From Trametes villosa (lineage: Eukaryota > Basidiomycota > Agaricomycetes > Polyporales > Polyporaceae): a stretch of 64,000 nucleotides of DNA. The stretch covers positions 1 through 64,000 of the forward strand of contig PUDQ02000113.1 in the NCBI GenBank assembly GCA_002964805.2. The letters are read 5' to 3'. This document shows positions 31,509 through 42,421 of the stretch, one piece after another (the stretch's first letter is position 1; every line of letters begins with the position of its first letter). Position numbers and translations under genes: made by a program. The notes under the pieces were generated by a model. That model was not told the DNA's origin and made no database searches. It saw only the letters and a program-made list of their open reading frames with translations.

Positions 31509-33083
31509 ATGAGCTCTGTCTGCCGCCGCTCCGTTCTACGCTCTCCCTCGCTTATCCGTTCTGCCGCATGTCTTCCGCCGCACCCGCCACTCAACTCTCG
31601 AAATGCATCTACGCACGACCACTCCGCAAGCTCGAAGCTCTTCGAGGACGCCGCTCGAGAGGAGGCTGAGGAGGAGGAGGAGGCTGCAGCACGCAAGTCG
31701 TCGACTCTCTCCGCAATAGAGAGTAAACAGGAAAACTGGGACGGCGACGAACCGATTCAACACGCCGTACTGCGCATGCTTGTTGACAAGTACAAGCCCA
31801 TGCGCTCGGGTCCGATCAGGTCTGCCGAGGAAAAGCTGAAAAAGGCCCCGCCTCGGATACGCACACCCGACTCGCCCGCGAATGCAGATGCGCAGGAAGC
31901 CGCCACTGCTCCTATAAACACGGATGGCGTCAACATGGGAGCTTCGGAAGATGCACCTGTCCGACGCTACGTTCCCGGAGAACCTATCCTGCCCGGCATT
32001 GAGGGGCATCGGCCATGGCACACCACTTTCTCGGTACCCTCTCATGCCACCTCCAATATCCGATACGGAAACATTCCGCCTCCGCGTTCAGCCCGACAGA
32101 CGGGCCCCCTCCCCCTTGACGAGAAGGCTCTGCGGAAGGCGCGGGAGACGAAGAAACGTATGGAGCAGGGCACGAGACTCTCCCAGGCCAGAGAGTCTAC
32201 CATCGACTATCGTCTCGGTATCAAGGGAGCTGCCGCTGAGAAACTTAGGCGGCCCAACCCCGTGTCATTGAAAGGCTGGGCGAACTTGGTTGAGGATCGA
32301 ATAGAGGTGCGTGTCGCTGATTCCTCAGTGGAGTGCATGGTTCTCATATCACTTCGTCGTTCTAGAAAGCACGCCAGGCTGGACATTTTAACAATGTGAA
32401 AGGCCGGGGCCAGCCCATTGCACGGCTCGCGGAAGACAAGAACCCCTTCATTGGCCGTGAGGAGTTCCTCATGAACCGCATCGTGCAGAGGCAGGGCGCG
32501 GCTCCACCCTGGGTCGAGGTGCAAGGCGGTACGTCTCTTCCATTCCCCGCTATCTCGCTACCTGCCGCGGCGCGCTCATCTTCACCTTCTGCTATTCTAT
32601 GCAGAGCTCGAGAACGCGGTGGCCGCCTTCCGCGACGTGGTCAAACAGTCCTGGACTCGCCGCGCCCTGCGTACCATCACTGCCGCGCATCCTGCCGCGC
32701 TCCTTCCGCGGCTCACGCTCGCGGACGTCACCGCGCTGCGTGACCCCGAATGGGAGGCGCGTGAGCGCGGGTACCACGACACGGCGCTGGAAGAGCTGAA
32801 CTCCCTCGTCCGCAAGTATAACGGGCTTGCGCCGTACGCGGTTCGGCGGCCGTACTATATGCGCTCGGTCGAGCTCGAGCGCGTATATGCCGAGGCGGGT
32901 GAGGATATCTTGAAGGGTTTGGAAGACAGGGCGAACGGGATCAAGGCGAGGAGACCCGCCCATGCCTGGTCAGAAGAGGAGGGAGGAGGAGGCGGGTCTG
33001 GGGGAGGGCCGGGAGTGGATTGGGGAGCCCTCAAGTTGCGGGACATGTTCCGCGACTTGGTGGGCGCGTTCCGCGGGCGTTGA
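31509..33083 (+). CDS. DNAJC28-like protein (DUF1992), probably mitochondrial
   Basis: Model: join(31509..32306, 32366..32528, 32605..33083), 479 aa. The N-terminus (MSSVCRRSVLRSPSLIRSAA) is rich in Arg/Ser and lacks acids, like a mitochondrial presequence. The conserved DUF1992 block spans the first two introns: NLVEDRIEKARQAGHFNN, GRGQPI, then NPFIGREEFLMNRIVQRQGAAPPWVE. This is the signature of DNAJC28-type proteins, which here as in other fungi lack an obvious J domain. The C-terminal half has a helical region (ALEELNSLVRKYNGLAPYAVRRPYY) and a Gly-rich end. Molecular function is poorly known; in animals the relative is linked to Golgi/COG or mitochondrial roles, so the cell location is an inference from the presequence only. 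Confidence 0.85.
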
Positions 33084-34280
33084 CTGGGCTTCCTCCCGGA
33101 CTCGCTACCTGCATGTATGTGCCAGTACGTTGGCTACTCCTGCCTTTGGCCGTAACTTCCCCTCTTCCTTCGGCGACACTCTTGCTGTTCCCCCACCACT
33201 CCGGACGTTGCTTCACCACTCCCTCCTCTCATTTAATCGACATCGTGTATCACTATGTAGGTCTGTACACCAGAACAGCCTCGCGCGAGGCGTGTAATCC
33301 ACCTGTCCCTCTGACGCCTCTCCTGCAGCCCCGGGCCACGCAGACGTCGCGTGGCCTGCTGTCACCTCACATCGTGGCTTGCACGTCGATCAGTGCGGTG
33401 CTCCGAAGTACGAAGGAGCACTTGCCCTCGGACCACCACTCGCACATCCGCGCGCTCGCAGGTACTGCTAGCGGTCAGCTGCGATCTTCCTCATCGCCCG
33501 CGATGTCGTCGGCCTCGTTGTCTCCTACTGTGCAGCTGATGCCGCACGGTTTCGGTGCGTGCGTTCAGCGCTGACGCCTATAGATGCCGCAATAGCCTCC
33601 TCGCCCGCCGACACCCCCTTATCTGACCATCTGCCGGTTATTCAACTTGAACGATGATAGAGCTCACGCCGAGCATGCGATCAATGCTCCCGAAGCTTGA
33701 CATTTCATCGCGCTGCTCGCGCGTGTCGGCCTGAGACGTCGGCGGCGCTCACGCTCGCGGAATTGGGCCAGAAAGTCTGGGAAGCCATCGCGCAAGGTTC
33801 GCGAGCGCCGCCAAGCCGCGCCCCCCGCCGAAATGAACGTTGTACCAGTACAACGCACGCCGCCCTACGACGCGCGCGAGCATCTGCAAATATTTGCACA
33901 CCGTGGGGGTCCGTGCACGAACAATGGCCACGGGCAGACATCAGACGGCGCCGGAGCGCGGACGAATAGCGCGAGGGAGCGGGGCTCGCCAGGGACGGGG
34001 GGCGCCTCATGGCTGCCTCGCGCTCGCGGGCACCCCAAGAAGCGAGCCCTGCACATCTAATCTATAAAAGCCCCCTGCTGCGTTTTTCTCCCCCTCATCC
34101 CTGGTCACCTCAGCGTCCTCGCCCTCGTCCCCGCCGTCCCCGCCGTCGTTCAAGCCGACCTCGTCGCCCCGTCGTCCTCGGTTCCCAGCAGACCGCCCAG
34201 CAAGCGCCCCAACAGCGCCCGTTATTGTCCTCGCGCACCCCGTCCTCAAATTTCACAAGTCCACCCCATCCCCCGCAGCC
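33084..34280. promoter_or_regulatory. Intergenic region with TATA box for the small gene
   Basis: Nothing coding is supported for 1.2 kb. TATAAAAG at 34063-34070, 211 bp before the next ATG, is followed by pyrimidine-rich sequence. Confidence 0.45.
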
Positions 34281-34832
34281 ATGTCTTCCTACGAATACAC
34301 TGAGTCGGATATCGTTGTACGCATCTGTTTTCTCGCGCAGTCGCAGACCTCGGGCAAACGTGCCCCAGCGCGGTAATAGACATTGGTGACTGATTTCAAG
34401 CGTTTTACAGCCCGGCGATGTCGTCGCTGTTACGGCTGCTGGTGGCCGCCGCGAGGGCCTTGTCGTCGGGTCTCACCTTGACTATGCTGTACGCCTCATC
34501 TCACGTTGCCTCGCGCATTGTCTGACATACGTTTCGTTGACAGGGCCGTCAGGTTGTTGAGGTCCGGCTCGATGGTGGCGAGATCTACAACGCATGGTAC
34601 GTGCCAATTCTCACAACCCATGCCTCCACCCCCTTCTACTGCATTCGAGGGACGTCCATTCGCAACGCCTAGCGCCTTTGCAATTTGAGTCGCGCTGAGA
34701 GATCGCGGTGGCTGATGACGTCTTCGCCTGCGCAGGTACCCGAGTGTGACGCGCGTGCGCCGCACCATCCAGTACACCCGCCCTTCGCCGCAACAACACA
34801 AGCGCACCATCGAGCGCACCATCTACTGGTGA
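34281..34832 (+). CDS. Small 87-aa protein from four exons, SH3/KOW-like fold suspected
   Basis: Model: join(34281..34316, 34411..34488, 34544..34596, 34736..34832), 87 aa; none of the exons makes a notable frame alone. Each junction is GT..AG (GTACGC, GTACGC, GTACGT donors; TTACAG, TGACAG, GCGCAG acceptors) and the phases agree. The protein starts MSSYEYTESDIV and contains PGDVVAVTAAGGRREGLVV, GRQVVEVRLDGGEIYNAW and YPSVTRVRR. This alternation of short strands, PGD opening and conserved Gly is what a KOW/SH3-like barrel would give. Function unknown. Confidence 0.7.
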
Positions 34833-35557
34833 TCGCGCCCACTCCCGCTACCTCCAAGTAGCACTGCACGGATTTCCCGGCCCCCGACTCGACTCGACAC
34901 GGACACTTTGGATTCGCCCGCGTGCGCGCGACCACCAGCTGTACCATCCCGCGAAGGCGCGGATGCGGTCGCCCGCGCCCTCCGTACCACACACTACCTG
35001 CTCCCGTGATACCAGCGCACTGTTGTGACATACATAGGACGGCGTGCGGCGCCGATGTACACTGGTGGTTCCCCTGGGTGGATCCCCCTCGCCTCTGCTT
35101 GGTTACCCTCCATTATCATCTCTTGCTTGCAACTCAACTCTTCCGCCCGCTGTGACATATGTATGTAGATAGATACGCATCCCATCGTTTTCCCTTTCCG
35201 CGGCGTGTCTTCTCGTTCTCGTTACCTTTGGCTAGCCGTGTCTGAACGGTTCACTAGCACCAACTTATGTATGTATATCTTCAAAATCACGCGAATTGTC
35301 AGTCACTACGCCTTCGCGGGCATTCTGAGTCAGGCTTGTCTTCGCCGTGCCACCGACACAGACCGTGAGCACACATCATAAGCAAAATCGTGTGTATTCC
35401 GGCCAGAGGTGTGGTTACATAGGGCGGAGGAGGGGAGAGCAGCAGGCGCTGTGGGTGTAGTGGGCGGTGGGTAGTATAGTGTGGGTGAGTGCAGGGTGTC
35501 GCATACGATAGACTAAGCCAATAAGTGTAGAAAGCAGAGAGGCAGGAGGACGACGGC
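34833..35557. other. Convergent 3' regions
   Basis: 725 bp between convergent stop codons; 3' UTRs of both neighbours presumably lie here. No gene seen. Confidence 0.5.
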
Positions 35558-38222
35558 CTACGCGCGTAGCGAGGCCGGAGGCGTGGCGGCCTGCGAGGAC
35601 GAGACGGGGTGCGCCTCCGACTGCTGCGAGATCGACCGCCGGCTCTTGCGCAGCCGCCCGGACTTGCTCGACGGCGTGGGCGACAGCGGCGGGCGCTGTG
35701 GCGAGATCTGCGGCGGCGCGCCGCCGTTCGGAGGGGTGCGCGGACGCGAGTGGTGCGAATGCGAGTGTGAGCGCCCGTTTGAAGAGGCCGCGGGCCTCGC
35801 GTCCCCATTGGTGGTGGTGGTGGTGGTAGAGGAAGAGGTAGAGTGGTGGTGGTGATGGTGACTGCTGCTGCTAGCACTTGTACTGGTGCTGGTGTGCTTC
35901 GAGCTCGTCGTAGCCGTGGTGCTGGAGCTCTCCGTGCGCGACATGGGCGGCGCACTTGGGCGCCGGTGCGCAGACGTTCGCCGCACAATGCGCGGATCGA
36001 AAACCTTGTCGTCGCGCCGCTCTCTGCTCTCCCTCCGCCGGCCCGCGTCCCCGTTCTGCGTATGCCGACTACTCTCCCGCCGCGCAAGCTCCGGCCTCCC
36101 TGAAGATGCCGGTACGGGTACGGGAACAGGAGTGGGAGAAGGTGCGTGCGCCTCCTCCGGCTTCACAGTCTCCTCGGAGCCGCGTGGCGAACCGGTGTAC
36201 GGCGACCCGCGCGGCTGCTGCACGCGCTCATAGTACAACATGAACGCGCCCGCGCCCTCCTGCAGCACGCGCTCGATGCCGCACTCCTGCACCGCGTCGT
36301 CGCTGATCCTCAGCCAGCCCCGCCCTGGGCCTTGCCGGGGATCGTCGTCGTCCCGGACAGGCCCGTACCGCTCACAGCGCGCGCAGTCGCACCCGACCGG
36401 GCACGCGAGCTTCGGCGGGGCGAAGCGGCGGGAGCCCGCGGCGGGCGGGCGGGGCTTGCGCCGGAAGCAGACGTAGTGCCCGAAGGAGTGCTGGCCGTAG
36501 TGGCAGACGACGGCGGAGAGGCGGTAGAGCGTGCGCGGGACGGCGTAGGTGGAGGGCGTGGGGGTGACGGAGCGCTGGATGGGGATGGGTGGCGGTGGAG
36601 AGGAGATGGGTGCGGAGGGCTGGGTGGAGAGCTGTCCGGAGGTGGTGAAGGGCGTGAGGTCGAGGATTTCGGGGAAGACCACGCGGCAGGTGTTTTTCGA
36701 GGCGTGGTTGCCGTAGTGCATTGAGCGATTCAGGTGGAGTGCGAGGACAGGTGGCGGCTAGTTGGTAGTTGTGAGTGAACGCGTCAATCTAACCGAGTCA
36801 AGGGAGAACTCACACGAGCGACCATAGATTGCTTGGTGGATGCGCGGCTGAAGACTTTCTCCATTTTCAGGCCCTTGATATCTTCTTCAATCCGACCGTT
36901 GTCTATGGCAGCCTTGACTTGAGTCAGGAGTCTCCTCGCATCGCGAGCGCGCTTCTTCTTGGAAGAAGAGGGCTCGTTCGAAGCCTGTGAGGCCTCGGTG
37001 AGCCTGTCTGCTTCCTGCTCCAATCGGTGATATGTGGCGAGCATGGAACACTTCCGACAGATACAGTCGCTCAGCAGCTCCAGCCTAGTGTAGTCTTCGA
37101 GGCATTCCTCGAGACGGCACGCGCCCTAGCGGAATCGAGCGAAACATTAGGAACCATTCACCGTGCAGCAGGAATGTACGTACCCCAATACCAGGCAGCG
37201 CGAGCTGCCAGTTGTCGAACGGGAAGTGCATCACTGCTTCTGTATATCCGCACTGCATACAACTGCGTCTATTCGCAGTGAGTCCGTCGAACACCGTCTG
37301 GCTGCGGTCGCGGATAACACGAGCTTCTTGCTTCGTCAGTGCGCCCAGACCAAGGTCTCTTGTGCTCTCCTTGGCGACAGCGGTGGTCTCGTTCTTTATG
37401 CATTCTGAGAGCAGCTGGAAGAGCTCCTGCGCGTCCTGGTGTTCGCGAGACGAGAAGAGGGAGTTGTGTTTGCCGGGACTGTGGTTCGACAGCGCGGCGA
37501 TGATGTCAACGGGGCGTAGTGCACGCGAGTGGGAGGACGGCGTGTTCAAGACTGTCATGAGCGGGTCAAGTGGTGGACACGTGAGCAGGGGGCGAGGCAC
37601 TGACCACGGACGAGTTCACGGAGGGCATCGATGACGGGGGTGGGGACGTCTAGAGCCTCCGCTCTCGTATGTATCTCCTCTAGCTGGGGTTGGAGATATG
37701 CCAATGAAGCCATAGCCTAGAGCGTGCGGAGGGAGTTGTGAGAGAAAGGGCATGTGGCGAAAGAGATGGCGCACGCACCTGCAGAGTCGAATTCATGAAA
37801 CAATATGTTCCAGAGATGTTGACCAGGCCAGGATAGTACCCGTCCTCACTTGCGCCATCATAAGTGGTGTCTGAGGAGGTCGATGGTTGATTTGGCTGCA
37901 GGTGAGGGCTTCACCAAGAACGCGTACCTTGACTGGAGGTCCGGGCAACCTGTTCGTCGCGGGACTTCAGGTGTTTCCGCTTCAACCTCTTTCTCTCTAG
38001 ACTATTAGAAGACGAGGAGCTATCGGACCAGTTCCAGGGTAGCAAGTTGGCTAGGGAGTCGAAGACCATCAGGACTGTGGCGGCGATCGAGTGTCGGTAA
38101 GAGTTTAGGACGAGCACGAGTGTGGGGACCAGGATGAGGATAACCAGCGGCGCAATCTGCAGAAAGGCGGGGTGCGAGAGAACGAGGTAGGCGTAATGTT
38201 CGAGATGGCCGTTCGGAGGCAT
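35558..38222 (-). CDS. Membrane-anchored ubiquitin-specific protease (USP30/Ubp1-like), 6 exons
   Basis: Model: complement of join(35558..36757, 36814..37125, 37184..37551, 37605..37716, 37779..37870, 37928..38222), 792 aa, all phases consistent. An N-terminal transmembrane helix (approx. residues 18-40, IAPLVILILVPTLVLVL) precedes the catalytic domain. The Cys box NISGTYCFMNSTLQ has nucleophile C122. The central USP region has HQDAQELFQLLSE and zinc-type pairs CMQCG and CICRKC. The His box is HYGQHSFGHYVCF with H487, followed by GWLRISDD. The long C-terminal tail is low-complexity Ser/Thr/Arg with a His run. It should remove ubiquitin from proteins; one N-terminal helix before the domain is the layout of USP30 and yeast Ubp1, which sit on mitochondrial or ER membranes. 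Confidence 0.9.
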
Positions 38223-38365
38223 TGAGCTCAGGGAGAGAGGCCTCTTCGCACTGACGACATGGGTCAGTGAGAGTTGCAGAACTTCGCGGGGTCTCAGCAG
38301 CTGTCTTAGCAAGGGGGCGGAGGACAAGCTAAGGACTCAACACCTCAACGCGGCCGCTCTCCCAT

Positions 38366-38472
38366 GGCTACCTGGCGCAATGGTAGCGCGTTTGGCTTCG
38401 ATCGCCTGACGGTTACATTTCACGTGAATCCACGTGACCAAAAGGTTGCAGGTTCGAGTCCTGCGGTGGTCA
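38366..38472 (+). tRNA. tRNA-Arg (anticodon TCG) with a 35-nt intron
   Basis: Acceptor stem GGCTACC / GGTGGTC (two G-U pairs), D arm GCGC-AATGGTA-GCGC, anticodon stem TTTGG/CCAAA with loop C-T-TCG-A..A, and T arm GCAGG-TTCGAGT-CCTGC; discriminator A at 38472. An intron of 35 nt (38402-38436) lies one base 3' of the anticodon, the canonical place. It begins 143 bp from the USP start codon and ends 211 bp before the kinase ATG. Confidence 0.88.
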
Positions 38473-38477
38473 TTTTT
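38473..38477 (+). terminator. RNA polymerase III terminator
   Basis: Run of five T directly after the tRNA. Confidence 0.75.
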
Positions 38478-38683
38478 CTCGCACTGTGCGGGAAGCCGGT
38501 CCGTGTTCCGAGGGCTCGCGCGACGCGTCTGGTGGGTGTCGATCGCGTCTGTGGCTGTTTGAACAAGAGTGTTTGTTGGAGCGCCACCGCGTCGTGCTCG
38601 CGTTCGCGTTCGCGTTCTTCCCTTCCTGGCATCTGTCTCCCCGTGCAGCTTCGGCAGCCCGTCGGGCTCGTCTTCTTGGATAA

Positions 38684-40958
38684 ATGGCTGCCACCGCCCT
38701 TCTCTCCCAACACTCCTCCAACCCACTCGAAGTTTCTTCCTCCGATACCCGCAACAGAGCCTACCTCAAGGAGCTCATGGACGCACAACATATTGCACGC
38801 GACTACGCCCCCGACCACCCATCCTCGGACGACCCGCTCAATGACTACAACGTTCCCGAACTCGAACGCTATCACACACACCTCGCTCAGCTCTACCCAA
38901 ACGCGCAAAGTGCGTCCGCGTACCAGTACGGCGCGTCGACCAGCAATGTCTCAGAAAAGGAGGTGGTGGACGAGGACATGCTCAGCGACGGTGGCTCTGG
39001 GGACGAGGACATGGAGCAGGAGGAAGAGGAAGAGGACGATGACTCGGGCGGGGACACGGACGAGGAGCTCACCATCTACCTCAAGTCGCGCGACGAGCAG
39101 ATGGAGATTGAAGAGGAGATCCTCGACCTCGAGACTGCCGTGCCGGAACTCAACGAGGACTACAAGATCATCGACCGTCTGGGCACGGGCACCTTCTCCG
39201 CCGTCTACAAGGCCATCGACCTCAGCTACCACACGAAGTGGGACAACACCGAATGGCACGGACAACATCCACCCAATTCCTCCTCATACTACCTGACCGC
39301 GCCGAACCCGCCCGGGAGCAAGGTATTCGTCGCCGTCAAGCGCATATATGTGACCAGCGGGCCCGAACGAATACGGAACGAAATATCCATCATGGAGGAC
39401 TGCAGAGGCTGCCGGCACGTCTCGCAGCTTATAACCGCCTTTCGACATCGTGACCAGGTCGTGGCCATCATGCCATACCATAAGAACGAGGACTTCAGGG
39501 TAGGTGTGACTATATGCGCGCATATATGCTGTTAACTCACGCATATATGCAGGATTACTTCAGGTATCTCCCATTAGAAGGCGTGAGGGCATACTTCCGC
39601 TGCATGTTTCGCGCGTTACGCGACATTCACGCTAGAGGGATCATACACCGCGACGTCAAGCCCGCAAACTTCCTCTTTGATCCACGAACAGGAATCGGGA
39701 CCCTCTGCGACTTTGGACTGGCTTGTGTGAGTTCTTAGGAGAGCCCTGCCCTTCGCTAAACGTGACTCACCGCCTTGCTCTTCAGCGTGTAGAACGCGGG
39801 CCGTCACATGGCGCATGTCTACACACAACACCGACGCGAGAATTTCCTCATGGCCGGCTAAAGCCACGAACGGAATTCGACATCGACCACATTAAGCGGA
39901 TGCAGAAGGAGGGCCGCATTCGAAGCGCGGGCCAGTCGGACAAGGTGGGATACCCTGAAAAGGACACCCGGTAGGACGTTCGACAATACTTCCTCGTGTG
40001 CAGTTCGCTAGACGTTACCCTGAGCAGACCACACTCGAAAGCCAACCGTGCAGGCACAAGAGGCTTCCGAGCACCGGAGGTATTGCTGAAGTGCGGCGAG
40101 CAGACAGGAGGTGCGTTCCAGGTGATCGAAGTAACATTGTATGGCCAGAGGTTGAACGGGTCACCCAGCTATCGACGTCTGGTCAGCGGGAATGATCCTG
40201 TTATTCTTCCTTACGAAGAAGTTTCCCCTCTTTCAGTCCAACGACGATACGGAGGCGCTCATGGAAATTGCTGCTATCCTCGGACGACGAAGGATGGAGA
40301 AGACAGCCACCCTACACAGTATGTTACGTCCCTTCGTGCTGCGTGTAAGACAGACCTCAACCGCTGTCTAGGTCGGTTGTTTCAGTCCAACGTGCCCTCA
40401 CTATCCCAAGAGGGCATGTCCTGGACAGACTTCGTCGAGCGGCAGAACCCCGAACTGCGCGTCCCCCCAGAACCCGAACCGTCCTACTACCCCTACACAC
40501 TCCCCGAACACCGTATCCGCACGCGCCCTCCACCTTCCTCCTCCTCCTGCTACTCCCCAGGCCGCTCCTCCCCCTCCTCCCCCGGCGCCGAGCCGCGCCC
40601 ACCCTCGCCCACGCGCTCCGAGCTCGACCGGCACTCGGCCGAGATCGACGTCGCGCTCGACTTCCTCGAGAAGGCGATGGAGCCCGAGTCCACGCGGCGG
40701 ATGACACCGCGCACCGCGCTCTACCACGCGTTCCTGCGCGAGCCGGACGCCCTAGGCGACGACGAGTTCGTGCCGCACCCGTTCGCCGATGGGGTGTGCG
40801 GCGAGCTGCACCATATCGACGAGCAGGAGGATTTGTGGGTACGCGTGCGCGTGGAGGGACGGGAGGGCTTCGTGTCGAGGAGGGTGCAGGCGGGCGAGGG
40901 CATCGCGATCGGGAAGCAGCCGTGTGAGTTCCATCGCGGGATGCCGGAGTTTAGCTGA
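38684..40958 (+). CDS. Cdc7-type (DDK catalytic subunit) protein kinase, 6 exons
   Basis: Model: join(38684..39499, 39553..39726, 39786..39970, 40028..40110, 40169..40318, 40372..40958), 664 aa, phases consistent. An acidic N-terminal region (EEEEEDDDSGGDTDEE) precedes the kinase domain. Glycine loop GTGTFSAVYKA is near 166, VAVKR near 216, HRDVKPANF and CDFGLA lie in exon 2. A long activation-loop insert (FDIDHIKRMQKEGRI) follows, then GTRGFRAPEVLLK, AIDVWSAGMILLFFLTKKFPLF and a Pro/Ser insert before the last helices (RRMTPRTALYHAFL). Split kinase domain, kinase inserts and the FPLFQS motif are typical of Cdc7/Hsk1, which with Dbf4 phosphorylates MCM helicase to start DNA replication. Starts 212 bp after the tRNA. 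Confidence 0.9.
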
Positions 40959-41760
40959 GAGTGAGGGCGAGGGGCGGGCGGAGTGGTGGTGTAGCCATAG
41001 CGTGTATGAACATAATGCCATCTCCGATTTGCGACAGCTGTTACAACTTCAGCTAGGTTTAATTATGGTAGGGATATTGATGCTAATATGACAGGACGAA
41101 CGAACGAACACGAGATGCATAGTGCCCCAGCTACAAGACTCAACGTTCCGTGTACTCCGGCGGCACCTCCGAGAACGCGACGTCGGATCTAACATCGTCT
41201 TGAGGGTCCTCTTCCTCCACAGGCGGGCCAAACCGAATTCCCGAATCCGTATGGAACAACCTCTGAGGCGGCGGAACCGGCGTCGCGACCTGAGTCTTCC
41301 CAGACGACCCGGGCTCGGATGAGGCTGACACAGCGGCGGGGGCGGAAGACAACGACGATGTCGCAGGCGAGGGCACCGTTGGTATTATCGGGGTATGTGA
41401 GGGAGCACGTCCGAGGGATTCCACCGGAGGCGTAGCGAAAGCGGGTAACAGGGAGGTACCGGAAGAAGACGGATTGAGCACGGCGGTATCGTATTGAAGG
41501 CTGTTGGTTCCTTCTTGTGGGCTCGACAACGCCGAAAGTTCGCAATCGTATCCACCGTATGAGGAGGTAACGGCTGTGGTCGACGGCGGAGCCACCGAGC
41601 GTACTGCGGCCGTCGGTTTGGCCTCTAGAAGCGGGTACCGCGACGTAGCTTGGAGTCAGCATAAGACGTGGTAGGATGTATGAGTACGGGAATATGGACG
41701 CTCACCCTGGTCCAAAAGGTCGAAGCGTTTGGTCGGGAGGGAGTCGAAGGCCCTCCCATG

Positions 41761-41772
41761 CCTCCTACGCTT
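41761..41772. repeat. LINE target-site duplication, 3' side
   Basis: CCTCCTACGCTT. On the host (minus) strand it encodes K-R-R-R after the transmembrane helix. Confidence 0.92.
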
Positions 41773-42421
41773 TCTTTCTTTCTTTGACTCCTGTTTATTG
41801 CCCGAGAGGGCCTGGCCCTATGGTAGGCAGAAACTGTACAGTAGCTACTACTAGACGCGACTCGAATGCACGGATTAGAGAGGACAAAACGGGAGCCCCG
41901 AGGGGCCCCTGCATGCCAGGGGGAGGTTGGGGGAGCAGTGACGAGTGCGCTAAGGTAAAAGGGGACGTCGCGCAGACGCACAGGAAAGTGAGGACGAAGG
42001 GAAACCTAGGTAGGGAGAGGGGCATGCACTGCGAGCGCGCGGCTGCTGCTCCCGGCCATTAAAGGCAAGGGCATGACTTATAAAACCTGCCGTGCTTCTG
42101 GGTAGCGCTTGCGCCCCCGGGTCTCGCCTCTTGCCACGGTCAGGAGTACGCCTGGCAGTCCCCTGCCAGTCGTCAGAACTCCGCCACCCCTGGAGCGAGC
42201 CACGAGCTCGCAGTGCACGGCGCCGAAGCGCGCAGGGTCAAAGAAGTATAGTACTAACTGTAAAACCGACACCTCGAAAGGCCGAAAGCAAATCACGAGA
42301 AAACGGGTCCCTCCTGCGGGTACCGAGAGCCGGAGGCCAGCTGACCGAGCCGAGGCCGGGCGGCGCACGCGTGGCTACATCGGGGGGTTGTCAGCCATGC
42401 AAGGGTGATGCTAACCAGTAC

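Noticed and set aside
36146..36724. 192-codon plus-strand frame
   Set aside because: Antisense to the USP last exon; low-complexity mirror.
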